Source: Psychrobacter sp. Pi2-1
GTDB taxonomy: Bacteria; Pseudomonadota; Gammaproteobacteria; Pseudomonadales; Moraxellaceae
Length of the DNA: 64,000 bases
Reading direction: 5' to 3'
Assembly (NCBI RefSeq): GCF_904846645.1
Contig: NZ_CAJHBO010000001.1
Location: 186,001 to 250,000, forward strand
Part shown: positions 44,424 to 53,905 of the stretch, piece by piece
How positions within the stretch are numbered: the stretch's first letter is position 1
Layout of the letters: each line of letters starts with the position of its first letter
Made by a program: the position numbers and the translations under genes
The notes under the pieces: model-generated
What the model saw: only the letters and a program-made list of their open reading frames with translations
Told to the model about the DNA's origin: nothing
Database searches by the model: none

Positions 44424-45473
44424 ATGACAAAATCAAATGACATCAATAGTGCCAAATTGCCTGAAACGCTAGATAACAATCTAGAAGATCATCTGAATAA
44501 CTACCCTACTCCTGAGTGGCGCAAGTTTGGGGAGCATCAATGGCGCGACTCTGACTTGAGTAAGCACCTTCGTCAAGCAATGATTGACATCGGTGATGGT
44601 ATTGAGTTGTGTGTCGAAGCTGGCGGTAATCCCAATAATCCGCCGCTGCTTATGATCATGGGGCTAGGCTCACAAATGATATTTTGGCCAGACAATTTTA
44701 TTAAGCGCTTTATCGATGCTGGTTTTTTTGTGATTCGTTTTGATAATCGTGATATCGGTTTGTCTTCTAAAGTACAGATAGAAGGCTTGCCGCGTATTAG
44801 CCAGCTTAAAATGATGGTACGTCTACAGACAGGGCTGTCTAATAAAAGCACACAGGTTGCTTATAACTTGACAGACATGGCTGAAGACACCGCACGTCTA
44901 ATTAAAGCACTCAAGCTTGGCAAGACACATCTGCTTGGGGCTTCGATGGGCGGTATGATTGCACAAATTGTGGCGGCACGTTATCCAAGCTTAGTGCAGC
45001 GAATGGCGCTTATGTTTACCACGACCAATCGTGCGTTTTTGAAGCCGCCAAAGCCCAAACAGCTATATACCCTTATCAATCGTCCAGAGAGCCACTCTGA
45101 GCGTGATATCGTGCGTCATAGTGTTTGGTTTATGAAGACCGTTGGTACACCAGGTCATGTGAATGTGCGTATGGTCCGTGAAATCGCTAAGATTCGCTAT
45201 CAGCGCAACTTCCACCCGCTTGGTACAGTACAGCAGCTCAATGCTATCTTGGCATCAGGCTCTATCAGCCGATTTAGTAAGCAAGTCAAAGCACCAACGA
45301 TTGTATTACATGGTAGCGCTGATGGACTCCTGCCTGCCTCACAGGGCCGAGTCGTTGCCAAGACCATTCCTAATGCTACGTTCCATCTCATCGAAGGCAT
45401 GGCACACGATATTCCAGAGTATTATCAGCCTTATATGGTTGACTTAATCAGTAATCATTTATCGAGCAAATAG
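44424..45473 (+). CDS. Alpha/beta-fold hydrolase
   Basis: This 349-residue hydrolase has the nucleophile elbow LLGASMGGMIAQIVA (Ser in GxSxGG), an oxyanion region LMIMGLGSQMIFWPD, the Asp in ADGLLPASQG and the His in EGMAHDIPEYY, a complete catalytic triad order. The segment FFVIRFDNRDIGLSSK is typical of the esterase/enol-lactonase-like subgroup. A polar 60-residue N-terminal tail precedes the fold. The substrate is unknown. It lies directly behind rubredoxin and may be part of a lipid or hydrocarbon oxidation unit. Confidence 0.88.
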   Translation: MTKSNDINSAKLPETLDNNLEDHLNNYPTPEWRKFGEHQWRDSDLSKHLRQAMIDIGDGIELCVEAGGNPNNPPLLMIMGLGSQMIFWPDNFIKRFIDAGFFVIRFDNRDIGLSSKVQIEGLPRISQLKMMVRLQTGLSNKSTQVAYNLTDMAEDTARLIKALKLGKTHLLGASMGGMIAQIVAARYPSLVQRMALMFTTTNRAFLKPPKPKQLYTLINRPESHSERDIVRHSVWFMKTVGTPGHVNVRMVREIAKIRYQRNFHPLGTVQQLNAILASGSISRFSKQVKAPTIVLHGSADGLLPASQGRVVAKTIPNATFHLIEGMAHDIPEYYQPYMVDLISNHLSSK

Positions 45474-45493
45474 CTTTAAAAACATCAATGTCG

Positions 45494-45544
45494 AAAAAAG
45501 AGCGTAAAACCTAGCAAAAAATCACAGGTTTTACACTCTTTTTT
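45494..45544 (+). terminator. Terminator after the hydrolase gene
   Basis: AAGAG-GTAAAACCT pairs with AGGTTTTAC-CTCTT across a 12-base loop and is followed by T6, 20 bases after the stop codon. Confidence 0.85.
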
Positions 45545-45559
45545 ATTGTCTATTTAATC

Positions 45560-45624
45560 CTAGGGCGTGTCCTCAATTCAATCGATAGTTATCTAAATGG
45601 GTTAAAAATGAGGACACGCCCTAG
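45560..45624. repeat. 65-bp palindromic element with GGGCGTGTCCTCA tips
   Basis: The 16-base arms CTAGGGCGTGTCCTCA and its exact complement enclose 33 AT-rich bases. The tips share GGGCGTGT with the 265-bp element at 41109 and look like terminal repeats of a tiny insertion-derived element, flanked by TA on each side. It sits eight bases from the end of the WG-repeat gene and could also act in termination. Confidence 0.75.
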
Positions 45625-45632
45625 TAATTGCA

Positions 45633-46655
45633 TCAATCACAAGCAACACCAGCCCCTTCCTTATCAATACACATTTTATTTCCGTTCTTTAGGTTACCAA
45701 TCCACGCCTTACCACCTGTAAATACAAAGGATGGTTTGCCCTGATAGCTATCGCTAGCGTTCACACCATTGTTAGCAAAGCGAAAAGGAATCACTAGCTC
45801 ACCGCCTAAATTGACAAAGCCCCACTCTTCACCGATACGCACGCCAGCATATTCCTCCGAAAATGGACGCACTTCATCAAATGAGTACGTAATCATCGTG
45901 ACATTATTGTCATCGACGAAACCCCATTTACCATCTTGCTGACGCGATTGAAGCGTCGTAAACCGCGCCGGTACAGACTGTGATGCTGTGCTAGATTTTT
46001 CGTTAGAAGAAGTGGATTTATTCACTGCCTGAGTGTCATTCTGAGCATTTGGAGCATTCGCTGCATTACCGTTTTTATCCACCCAACTGGTTGCACGGCC
46101 TTTGCGTACACGCGCCACCCCATTACGATAATTATCAATATCATCAATCGCTGCAGAAAATGAGACAACGGTACTATTGGCTGTGTTAATCACACCATAG
46201 TTACCCTCTTTTTTTACCACGATACGCCCATCCGATACAGGCCGCGCCCATCCTTGACTCTCTGTCAATATATCGTACATGGCAGGCACGACTTCGCGGC
46301 CCTGCATATTAAGATAACCGACTCGACTGTTACGCAGTACAGGCAACAGACCGCCCGATAATTTATCGGCATCGACTTTTTGATAACGTGACAAATCAAC
46401 GACTCGTTTGCCTTTTTTATCGATTAACGCCACTGGCGCACCAAAGTCTTTGATCGCCAAAAAATAACTACTACTGGCCGTGCAGGAGACGTTTTTGTAA
46501 TAACTTTTTGGGATTTTACAACTGGCGGCGTGTGCGCTAGGCATCAAAAACAATGCGCTAGATAGCATCGTCACGACGACACTGTATCGCGATATTTTTG
46601 GTAGCAAGCCAGACAATGTATGTGGCTGTTTTTTTGATAGCAATCGTTGAAGCAT
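45633..46655 (-). CDS. WG-repeat protein, exported
   Basis: This protein of about 340 residues has a signal region (SRYSVVVTMLSSALFLMPSAHA, about residues 22-45) and several WG-type repeats that form short beta modules: VGYLNMQGREVVPAMYD, YGVINTANSTVVSF, GKWGFVDDNNVTMITYSF and EWGFVNLGGELVIPFRF. A Ser/Asn-rich linker splits the repeats. Cysteines near both ends of the mature chain suggest disulfides. The start at 46655 is supported by AGG seven bases upstream; an in-frame start at 46715 is less likely. The role of such proteins is generally unknown; binding or envelope functions are guessed. Confidence 0.85.
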   Translation of the reverse strand: MLQRLLSKKQPHTLSGLLPKISRYSVVVTMLSSALFLMPSAHAASCKIPKSYYKNVSCTASSSYFLAIKDFGAPVALIDKKGKRVVDLSRYQKVDADKLSGGLLPVLRNSRVGYLNMQGREVVPAMYDILTESQGWARPVSDGRIVVKKEGNYGVINTANSTVVSFSAAIDDIDNYRNGVARVRKGRATSWVDKNGNAANAPNAQNDTQAVNKSTSSNEKSSTASQSVPARFTTLQSRQQDGKWGFVDDNNVTMITYSFDEVRPFSEEYAGVRIGEEWGFVNLGGELVIPFRFANNGVNASDSYQGKPSFVFTGGKAWIGNLKNGNKMCIDKEGAGVACD

Positions 46656-47136
46656 AAATAAACCTAGACAAATAATATAGATTGTTTGGTATAACAAATC
46701 AGACGTTGAGTACATTATATCGTCAATCTACTATACATGTGTTGCCGCGTTAATGTCGCTTAAAGTGCTACACACATATCCTCCGTGCAGAAATATCACT
46801 TGCATACATTATGCGCTTTCATACTCCTACGAATCGTCGCTCTGATACAAATATTTTGATATAAATACTATTACCCAATTATCATAAGTCTATTGTGAAA
46901 AACGCAGCCATATCAAACACTTTGATTATTTATTTGCGTCCAACATGCCCAATAATTTTCCTTACAGCGATAGCATCTGCATTCACCGTAATAAATTGTG
47001 GTTTTGCCATTTCATTTTGCACTTAAAACCACGACAATATGGCTCTATGTCAACATAAGTTCTGACATGATGCAATGATAATAAGAATGCTGTTATTCAA
47101 AATGCTGTTATCCAAATACTGTTATAAGGACAAATT
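46656..47136. other. Intergenic region WG-repeat gene / EamA transporter
   Basis: This 481-base AT-rich region lies between divergent genes. Apart from the 15-base tandem repeat at 47087-47126 no gene or strong structure is seen. Confidence 0.6.
47087..47126 (+). repeat. 15-bp tandem repeat in the EamA leader
   Basis: ATGCTGTTATTCAAA, ATGCTGTTATCCAAA and a partial third unit TACTGTTATA run directly into the AAGGA ribosome site of the next gene. Confidence 0.85.
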
Positions 47137-48069
47137 ATGGCTATTGCTTCAACGCGATCTGCACCTATTGGCTTAGTCATTGGTTGTATCATTTTTGGAT
47201 TGGGCAGCTTAATTGTCGCTCACGTCGATATTGGTGGTTGGGCCATGTCGTTTTGGCGATTGGCTGTTTCTGGTATTGTATTTGCGGTATTGGCTAAGAT
47301 AATGGGCCAACGAATGCCCAAATCAAGACGGGCCATTTTTTATGCGCTACTATCAGGGGCGTTTTTAGGATTAGATTTGGCGCTGTGGCATGAGAGTATT
47401 TATGCGGTTGGGCCTGGTATTTCGACGCTGCTTAATAGTCTGCAAATATTTTTCTTGGCTGCGATTGGGTTTTTGTATTTTAATGAGCGTCAGTCTATCG
47501 TGCAGCTTATTAGTTTGTTTTTAGCCATGACAGGCGTGGCGATGATAGGTAGTCCTGAATTTGCACATAACACCGCTGCGACTTGGGGCTTTGTCACTGG
47601 TATTGTGTCAGGTGCCATGTTAGCGGCTTCGATGACCTTTATCCGAAAAACGCATGACACTGAACCGACGCCTATATTTATGCTCATGCAGCTAATCAGT
47701 ATCGGCGGCGTCTTAGCCATGATTGTACCGATGTTTGTATTTGACACAGGTAATATCCTGCCCAATACATGGTCTGAGATTGGCTGGGTACTTATCTATG
47801 GTACAGTGATGCAATGCTTGGCATGGGGCTTGATTGCCTACTCTATTCCTAAACTATCTCTGGCACTGACTGGACTGCTATTATTGACTGAACCTATTGC
47901 AGCCCTTGTCATTGACTATAGCTGGCTGGACAAGCCGATTAACACTTTACAGTGGAGTGGCGCATTATTAACGATGTTTGCTATTTACTTAGGCTCCTTG
48001 AAGCCAAAACCACGTGCCCTTCGCCGCTATCGGTTTTTTTCAAGATTTTATAAGCGAGATTATAAATAG
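47137..48069 (+). CDS. EamA/DMT-superfamily transporter
   Basis: This 310-residue protein has about ten membrane helices in two EamA repeats. The first includes GWAMSFWRLAVSGIVFAVLAK and ALWHESIYAVGPGISTLLNSLQIFFL. The second ends GLLLLTEPIAALVIDYSWLDKP, a standard DMT motif. The basic C-terminal tail (RALRRYRFFSRFYKRDYK) is cytosolic. AAGGA precedes the ATG. The substrate (amino acid, nucleotide sugar or other metabolite) cannot be assigned. Confidence 0.9.
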   Translation: MAIASTRSAPIGLVIGCIIFGLGSLIVAHVDIGGWAMSFWRLAVSGIVFAVLAKIMGQRMPKSRRAIFYALLSGAFLGLDLALWHESIYAVGPGISTLLNSLQIFFLAAIGFLYFNERQSIVQLISLFLAMTGVAMIGSPEFAHNTAATWGFVTGIVSGAMLAASMTFIRKTHDTEPTPIFMLMQLISIGGVLAMIVPMFVFDTGNILPNTWSEIGWVLIYGTVMQCLAWGLIAYSIPKLSLALTGLLLLTEPIAALVIDYSWLDKPINTLQWSGALLTMFAIYLGSLKPKPRALRRYRFFSRFYKRDYK

Positions 48070-48115
48070 TTCCGATACTGCTGTTCGCTACTACTGTTGC
48101 TCAATATTGCCATAC

Positions 48116-48153
48116 AAAAAGCGCCCATGCTATCGATAGCATGGGCGCTTTTT
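48116..48153. terminator. Bidirectional terminator EamA / uracil permease
   Basis: AAAAAGCGCCCATGCTATC and its exact complement form a perfect palindrome between convergent genes. Confidence 0.95.
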
Positions 48154-48219
48154 GTTAGATGAGATATGCTTTGACCATCTTTATTTGATAGGCGCAAACT
48201 TCACTCTCATCAGTATTAC

Positions 48220-49644
48220 TTATTTCGCTTCAGAGCTTTGGTTAAACAAGGCATTCAACACAATAGCGGCTAAAGTAGCAGTACCGATACCGCCTAAATC
48301 AAAGCCACCCAAATGCAAGCTAAAATTACCAGTACCCATAATGACCGTTACTGCTGCAATAATCAGATTGCTGTTTTTACTAAAATCAATATGGCTATCG
48401 ATCCAGATTTTTATCCCAGCAACCGTGATAAGGCCGAAGATAACAATAGAAGCACCGCCCAATAGAGCCGCTGGGATGGTCTGAATGATCGCACCAAACT
48501 TTGGTGACAGTCCCAATATGATAGCAACCAAACCTGCTACGACAAATATCGTCGTGCTATACACTTTGGTAACCGCCATGACTCCAATGTTTTCAGCGTA
48601 AGTAGTAACACCTGTACCACCAAATCCTGCTGAAAAGGTCGTGGCTAAACCGTCCGCCAAAAATGCTCGGCCCATATAAGGAGTTACACGAGCCTTGGTC
48701 ATGCCCTCTACTGCCTTAAAGTGCCCTAGATTTTCAGCCACCAAAATAAAGGCCACAGGTGCAATTAGGATAATAGCGCTCATCTCAAAGCGCGGCGTAT
48801 GAATGCTTGGTAGTCCAAACCATGAAGCGGCGGCTACCGTACTAAAATCAATCGCAGTACCAAACCCTAAAATATTGGTCATGACGAAATAAGCAACGTA
48901 CGACAGAACCAGACCGACGAGTAGCAACAGACGACGCAACATACCGCGAGTAAATACTGCCACACCACTAATGAGCAATACGGTCAAGGTAGCCATCCAA
49001 GCATCAAACTGATTGGCAGACACGCCTTGAATGGTCACTGGCGCCAAGTTAAGACCGATAATCATGACAATCGCACCTGTCACGATAGGCGGCATCAAAC
49101 GCTCAATCCAACCTGTACCTGTCTTCATCACTAGCAGACCAATCAATGCATAAATGATACCGCAGGCCATAATACCGCCTAGCGCAACATTTAGATTGTC
49201 ATTGAACCCTGCGCCTGCATAAGCGGTCACCGCGATGACTGGACCAATAAAAGCAAAGCTTGATCCCAAGTAGCTCGGCATGCGCCCACCGGTAATCATA
49301 AAGAACATTACCGTACAGATACCGGACATCAAGATAGCTAAGTTAGGATCAAACCCCATTAATAAAGGCGCAAGCACAGTTGCACCAAACATGGCAAACG
49401 TATGCTGTATGCCGAGCAATACGCTTTTTGATGGAGGTAAATAGTCGTTGATACCGACTGGATCACGATCCAAGTCACCCTTATAAGGACGCCATGTCGG
49501 AAACCAACGGCCATTTTCAAAATCTGGATTGTGCGGATAATTGATAGCGGCTGAATCAATGCCTGCAGACTCCAAGGCATTTTGAGTCGATAGATCTTGA
49601 GCGCTATTGTCTGACGCTGATGAAGGGTCTTTTTGAGATGGCAT
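48220..49644 (-). CDS. uraA: NCS2-family uracil/xanthine permease
   Basis: This 474-residue nucleobase symporter has about 13-14 membrane segments. The family features are LGIQHTFAMFGATVLAPLLMGF (first helix), GSSFAFIGPVIAV, VALGGIMACGIIYALIG and AENLGHFKAVEGMT (substrate-binding Glu region). GFGGTGVTTYAENIGVMAVTKVYS is the NCS2 signature. A polar 70-residue N-terminal tail, longer than in E. coli UraA, precedes the first helix. The UraA/RutG group is most likely, and uracil is inferred as substrate. It is divergent from sdaA. Confidence 0.9.
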   Translation of the reverse strand: MPSQKDPSSASDNSAQDLSTQNALESAGIDSAAINYPHNPDFENGRWFPTWRPYKGDLDRDPVGINDYLPPSKSVLLGIQHTFAMFGATVLAPLLMGFDPNLAILMSGICTVMFFMITGGRMPSYLGSSFAFIGPVIAVTAYAGAGFNDNLNVALGGIMACGIIYALIGLLVMKTGTGWIERLMPPIVTGAIVMIIGLNLAPVTIQGVSANQFDAWMATLTVLLISGVAVFTRGMLRRLLLLVGLVLSYVAYFVMTNILGFGTAIDFSTVAAASWFGLPSIHTPRFEMSAIILIAPVAFILVAENLGHFKAVEGMTKARVTPYMGRAFLADGLATTFSAGFGGTGVTTYAENIGVMAVTKVYSTTIFVVAGLVAIILGLSPKFGAIIQTIPAALLGGASIVIFGLITVAGIKIWIDSHIDFSKNSNLIIAAVTVIMGTGNFSLHLGGFDLGGIGTATLAAIVLNALFNQSSEAK

Positions 49645-50166
49645 GCGCGCTTGTCCTATGTGAGCTAAGCTAAAGTAATAGGCTAGAATAACTGATAAAA
49701 TAAGAATATTAATAAATGGACATATTTCTAAGGGCTTGTATAAATAGCAGAACGTTAAGTCTTCCTATCTATAATATGTCATCCCAATTCATGCATTTAT
49801 GTTGTAATATGACAAACCAAAAGTATTATTTGGTATGATAGCCATATCTTGCTAGATGTATGAATACGGATATGTTTGACTGAAAAATTTAGTCTTTTTT
49901 AATCCGTCTTATTTTACGATGATAACCAACTTACAGGATGTTACATAGTTGTTGACTGCGAGCATGATAACGGAGTTTCAAAATAAATAAAAGTTATTAT
50001 TCAACTGCCCTCAGTGCTCATTTACCTTATAACCTTCATAAATAGTGTCTCGCGCCCACCTATCAATGGTGACTAGGAGCGATGGCTATCTATTATATTT
50101 TTCACAAAAGCGCCCAATGCCATAGATAAAATAGGCTAAAGCGCTTAAAATTTTTGGTGACTTATT
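49645..50166. other. Intergenic region uracil permease / sdaA
   Basis: This 522-base AT-rich gap between divergent genes has a small CACC-TATCAAT-GGTG hairpin near 50058. Nothing else was recognised: no riboswitch core, RNA gene or reading frame was seen. Confidence 0.55.
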
Positions 50167-51600
50167 ATGATCAGTGTTTTTGATTTATTTAAAATCGGCA
50201 TCGGCCCATCCAGTTCGCATACAGTCGGACCGATGGTCGCTGCAAACTTATTTTTGACCTCGCTAACTGAGCAAATGGAACTGACTGCAGTTAAGACCAT
50301 TGAGATTGAACTGTATGGCTCTTTGGCGGCGACCGGAAAAGGGCATGCAACAGATACCGCTATTTTACTAGGCCTACTTGGGCACACGCCTAGCACGATA
50401 GACACACGCATGACCAGTAGCTACCTATCTCCTATCTTCTCTGACAAAATTCTCAATGTATCAGGCACGCATACGATTGCTTTTGATACAGAGCAAGACA
50501 TCTACTGGTATGATGATACTGTGCTACCTTATCACCCCAATGCATTGACGCTACGCGCTATTTCAAATGAAGGCGTTCGCTATCAGCAGACGTACTATTC
50601 TGTCGGTGGCGGTTTTGTCATTAATGAAGAAGATGCAACTAACCCAGACGAAGATCATGCCAGCCCGACCATCGATAGAGTTCCCTACCCGTTCAATAAC
50701 GCAGCAGAGCTACTAGAGCAATGTCGTGAGCATGACTTGAGCATCAGCGAATTGGTACTAGCAAACGAATGTCACTTCCATGCCAAAGAAGAAGTATTTG
50801 CTTATCTAGATAGCATTTGGGAAGTCATGCAAGACTGCGTCAAACAAGGCTGTGAAAATGGCGGTATCCTACCGGGTGGATTAGATGTAAAGCGCCGTGC
50901 CCAAGATTTGCATACGCAGTTGTGTGCTGAAAAAGACCAACCTATCACCAAGACTGATAAGTTAGCAGCTATGGACTGGGTCGATTTGTACGCGCTCGCC
51001 GTCAATGAAGAAAACGCTAATGGCGGCAAAGTAGTCACGGCTCCAACCAATGGCGCAGCAGGTATCATTCCTGCCGTACTGCATTACTATCGTGACTTTT
51101 TGCCTAACTACAACCAAGATGGCGTTCGTAAGTTTTTGCTAAACGCCACCGCTATCGGTAGCCTTATCAAGCAAAATGCTTCAATCTCTGGTGCTGAAGT
51201 CGGTTGCCAAGGTGAAGTTGGTTCTGCGTGTGCAATGGCAGGCTCTGCACTGGCAGAAATCATGAATGGCATGCCAGCCAAATGTTTAAATGCGGCAGAG
51301 ATTGGTATTGAGCATAATCTAGGCCTTACTTGTGATCCTATTGGCGGCTTGGTACAAGTGCCTTGTATCGAGCGTAATGCGATGGGCGCAGTTAAAGCAA
51401 TCAATGCAGCACGTCTAGCCTGTAGAGGTAATGGTCAGCACTTCGTCTCTTTAGACAAAGCGATAGAGACGATGAAGCAAACAGGTGCCGATATGTCTGA
51501 TAAATATAAAGAAACAGCACGAGGCGGTCTGGCGGTCTATGCTGACAATAGAATCCCTACGGCAACGCGCGGCGTCAGTGTCAATTACAGTCAATGCTAA
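50167..51600 (+). CDS. sdaA: L-serine ammonia-lyase (iron-sulfur type)
   Basis: This 477-residue single-chain enzyme deaminates serine to pyruvate. The beta-domain opening is MISVFDLFKIGIGPSSSHTVGPMVAAN. The catalytic alpha domain has VTAPTNGAAGIIPAVLHYY, SGAEVGCQGEVGSACAMAG and IEHNLGLTCDPIGGLVQVPCIERN. Cysteines in the last two motifs ligate the oxygen-sensitive [4Fe-4S] cluster. Length and domain order match the gammaproteobacterial enzyme. It is transcribed alone and ended by a strong terminator. Confidence 0.96.
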   Translation: MISVFDLFKIGIGPSSSHTVGPMVAANLFLTSLTEQMELTAVKTIEIELYGSLAATGKGHATDTAILLGLLGHTPSTIDTRMTSSYLSPIFSDKILNVSGTHTIAFDTEQDIYWYDDTVLPYHPNALTLRAISNEGVRYQQTYYSVGGGFVINEEDATNPDEDHASPTIDRVPYPFNNAAELLEQCREHDLSISELVLANECHFHAKEEVFAYLDSIWEVMQDCVKQGCENGGILPGGLDVKRRAQDLHTQLCAEKDQPITKTDKLAAMDWVDLYALAVNEENANGGKVVTAPTNGAAGIIPAVLHYYRDFLPNYNQDGVRKFLLNATAIGSLIKQNASISGAEVGCQGEVGSACAMAGSALAEIMNGMPAKCLNAAEIGIEHNLGLTCDPIGGLVQVPCIERNAMGAVKAINAARLACRGNGQHFVSLDKAIETMKQTGADMSDKYKETARGGLAVYADNRIPTATRGVSVNYSQC

Positions 51601-51639
51601 TCTAAATTCTCAAAAACTAATTTACTGATAATAGAAACA

Positions 51640-51675
51640 ACAAAAAGGCCTCTAACGAATTAGAGGCCTTTTTGT
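51640..51675. terminator. Bidirectional terminator after sdaA
   Basis: ACAAAAAGGCCTCTA and its exact complement surround a six-base loop, between convergent genes. Confidence 0.95.
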
Positions 51676-51727
51676 CATGTATAACTGCTTTTATAACTGG
51701 TTTATCGTCTATATATTGCTATCAATA

Positions 51728-52126
51728 TTATTCAGCAGTTTTTGATACCACTTCATTTAGAATCCAAACTGGCTGCACTACATTTGAGCCTTCTGCGGTT
51801 ACTGCTTCTTGGCGTACATCTAGCACATAACGATAGTTCGGCTCATAGGTAAAGCCTTGAATATTACCGTTTAGCGTGGTGTAGTTTTTCTGATAGGTCT
51901 GACGATACTGCAAGCACTGTGATTCAACCATGCTGCCATCAGTAGCAGTCAAGTCACATACTGCTTTACGCGGTGCAATTTCCACTTCAAAGCTTGGAAT
52001 ATTAACTACTTTTACATTCATAGGTTGTCCTTCAACAACCATCGTGCGCTCATCATCCATACTCATCGTAGAGCAACCAGAAAGGGCAAAAGTTGTCATC
52101 AATGCTGCAAGTGCTAATTTCTTCAT
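51728..52126 (-). CDS. Small lipoprotein, DUF4377-like
   Basis: This 132-residue lipoprotein has lipobox ALSGC (Cys at 18). The mature part has two cysteines (KAVCDLT, ESQCLQYRQ) and the pattern NIQGFTYEPNYRYVLDVRQ followed by VWILNEVVSK. This resembles the DUF4377 domain, in which a C-x-x-V strand is followed by I-x-GF-x-Y-E-P-G-Y-x-Y. Such domains accompany HslJ-like heat-shock lipoproteins, and their function is unknown. It is transcribed alone, below argJ on the same strand but more than 350 bases away. Confidence 0.75.
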   Translation of the reverse strand: MKKLALAALMTTFALSGCSTMSMDDERTMVVEGQPMNVKVVNIPSFEVEIAPRKAVCDLTATDGSMVESQCLQYRQTYQKNYTTLNGNIQGFTYEPNYRYVLDVRQEAVTAEGSNVVQPVWILNEVVSKTAE

Positions 52127-52490
52127 TATTCAATCCTCAGATAATTGTTATTAATTCTTTATTAATAGTTTAGTTACTGGCTTAACTACTAACTTATGGT
52201 TGCTTAGATAAAATTATTATTTTGAACACCTTATCTTGCTTTGCTACAAGCTAATTTCGATACAAGCTAATAAGGCTGTTTGCTTCTTACTGAAACCAGT
52301 ATAGGTCGCTAGTCGTCCTACCTTCTATGACTACTTTGTAAATTAACGTCAGCTTTTGCAACTGATGTTAATGAAGCGTATTGAATAGCAGAGTTATTTG
52401 CTACTGAGCAGAAATTTGACATTAAAAAGCCAAAACAAATATTGTTCTGGCTCTTATACAACTACGCAAATTCTGTTTTATGGAGAAGTA
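52127..52490. other. Intergenic region between lipoprotein gene and argJ
   Basis: This 364-base AT-rich gap contains an imperfect hairpin AGCCA-AACA...TGTT-TGGCT (52427-52453) just beyond the argJ stop that could end its transcript. The rest is probably the lipoprotein promoter. No gene is seen. Confidence 0.5.
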
Positions 52491-53714
52491 CTAGCTACGA
52501 TAATCAGCGTTTATTTTGACGTAATCGTATGACAAATCGCAGGTATATACGGTATCGCTAGCATCGCCACGTGCAAGGTCGATATGAATGGTAATCTCAG
52601 GTCGGCTCATGACTGTTTTGCCCGCATCTTCTGTATAGTCAGGTGCAATACCGCCATTTTGGCAAATCATTACCTCGTCTAGATACACATCGACTTGCTC
52701 TGTGTCTAGATCTTCGATACCAGCATAGCCCACTGCTGCTAATATGCGACCCCAGTTAGCATCACTAGCAAAGAATGCCGTTTTTACTAAAGGTGAATGT
52801 GCGACTGCATAAGCCACATCGCAGCATTCTTGCGTGGTTTGACCGCCAGTCACCTTGACCGTCATGAATTTAGTAGCGCCTTCGCCATCACGCACGATCA
52901 GTTGTGCCAGACGGACAAACACATCAGCCAATGCATCGAACACAGGCTGATAATGTGGATGCTCTGGACTATCAATCACCTCTGAGCTAGCAGCACCTGT
53001 TGCGATTAATACACAACAGTCATTGGTTGAGGTATCACCATCGACAGTAATGCGGTTGAAAGACTGCTCATTGATAGCGCTTAGCATCTCCTGTAATAAG
53101 TCAGCAGCGATATTAGCATCTGTCGCCACATAGCCTAGCATAGTTGCCATATTCGGGCGTATCATTCCTGAGCCTTTAGACATACCAGTGATATGATAGC
53201 TAGTACCTGCTACATCAATTTTTTGGCTGGCCAATTTAGGAATAGTATCTGTCGTGCGAATGCCATTAGCAGCGGCTAGCCAGCTATCAGACGCTAGGTT
53301 AGCCAATGCATTATCCAGACCTGCGATGACCGCATCACTATTTAGCGGCTCACCAATCACGCCGGTAGAGAATGGCAATATCGCATTGGTATCTATACCA
53401 GCCTTTTCAGCCAACGCTGTACAGATATCAAGGGCACGGCGCTTACCATCAGCACCCGTACCTGCATTTGCGTTACCAGTATTGGTGACTAAATAGCGCG
53501 GACTAACCTTAGCAAAGTGCTCACGCAATACTCGCACTGGCGCGGCACAAAAGGTGTTTTTAGTGGTGACAACTGCAGTAGTAGCTTTGTCAGATATTTC
53601 GATAACTACTAGATCATCGCGGTCCTTATAACGGACACCTGCCGCTGTGGCACTGAGTTTGATACCATCGATAGGATAGATAACGTCAGGTACTGATACA
53701 TTTCCAACAGCCAT
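52491..53714 (-). CDS. argJ: Glutamate N-acetyltransferase / amino-acid acetyltransferase
   Basis: This 407-residue enzyme recycles the acetyl group in arginine synthesis by moving it from acetylornithine to glutamate, and many forms also use acetyl-CoA. The precursor self-cleaves at the nucleophilic Thr in IRPNMATMLGYVATDA (about residue 190). Other marks are TNTGNANAGTGADG, PFSTGVIGE, NRITVDGDTSTNDCC and ASDANWGRILAAVGYAG. The start at 53714 has AAGGA at good distance; an in-frame upstream start at 53735 lacks support. xthA lies upstream on the same strand, with 190 bases between. Confidence 0.96.
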   Translation of the reverse strand: MAVGNVSVPDVIYPIDGIKLSATAAGVRYKDRDDLVVIEISDKATTAVVTTKNTFCAAPVRVLREHFAKVSPRYLVTNTGNANAGTGADGKRRALDICTALAEKAGIDTNAILPFSTGVIGEPLNSDAVIAGLDNALANLASDSWLAAANGIRTTDTIPKLASQKIDVAGTSYHITGMSKGSGMIRPNMATMLGYVATDANIAADLLQEMLSAINEQSFNRITVDGDTSTNDCCVLIATGAASSEVIDSPEHPHYQPVFDALADVFVRLAQLIVRDGEGATKFMTVKVTGGQTTQECCDVAYAVAHSPLVKTAFFASDANWGRILAAVGYAGIEDLDTEQVDVYLDEVMICQNGGIAPDYTEDAGKTVMSRPEITIHIDLARGDASDTVYTCDLSYDYVKINADYRS

Positions 53715-53905
53715 AATAAAATCCTTATTTTTCAATTTTTATCGTTATTTACGGAATACTAAGTGATAAACACTACAGTCAGTTCAAGACAGTTTAGATA
53801 TAAGGAGAGCTAACTCCAGTATTATAACCAGCAGACTGAACAAGCTGAGCGCCGTCTCTAATTGACATGAGATTGACTACATATAAGTATCACGGTATAT
53901 AAGTA

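Noticed and set aside
49645..50166. Riboswitch upstream of sdaA
   Set aside because: Only a short CACC/GGTG hairpin is visible; no glycine, SAM or other riboswitch core could be matched.
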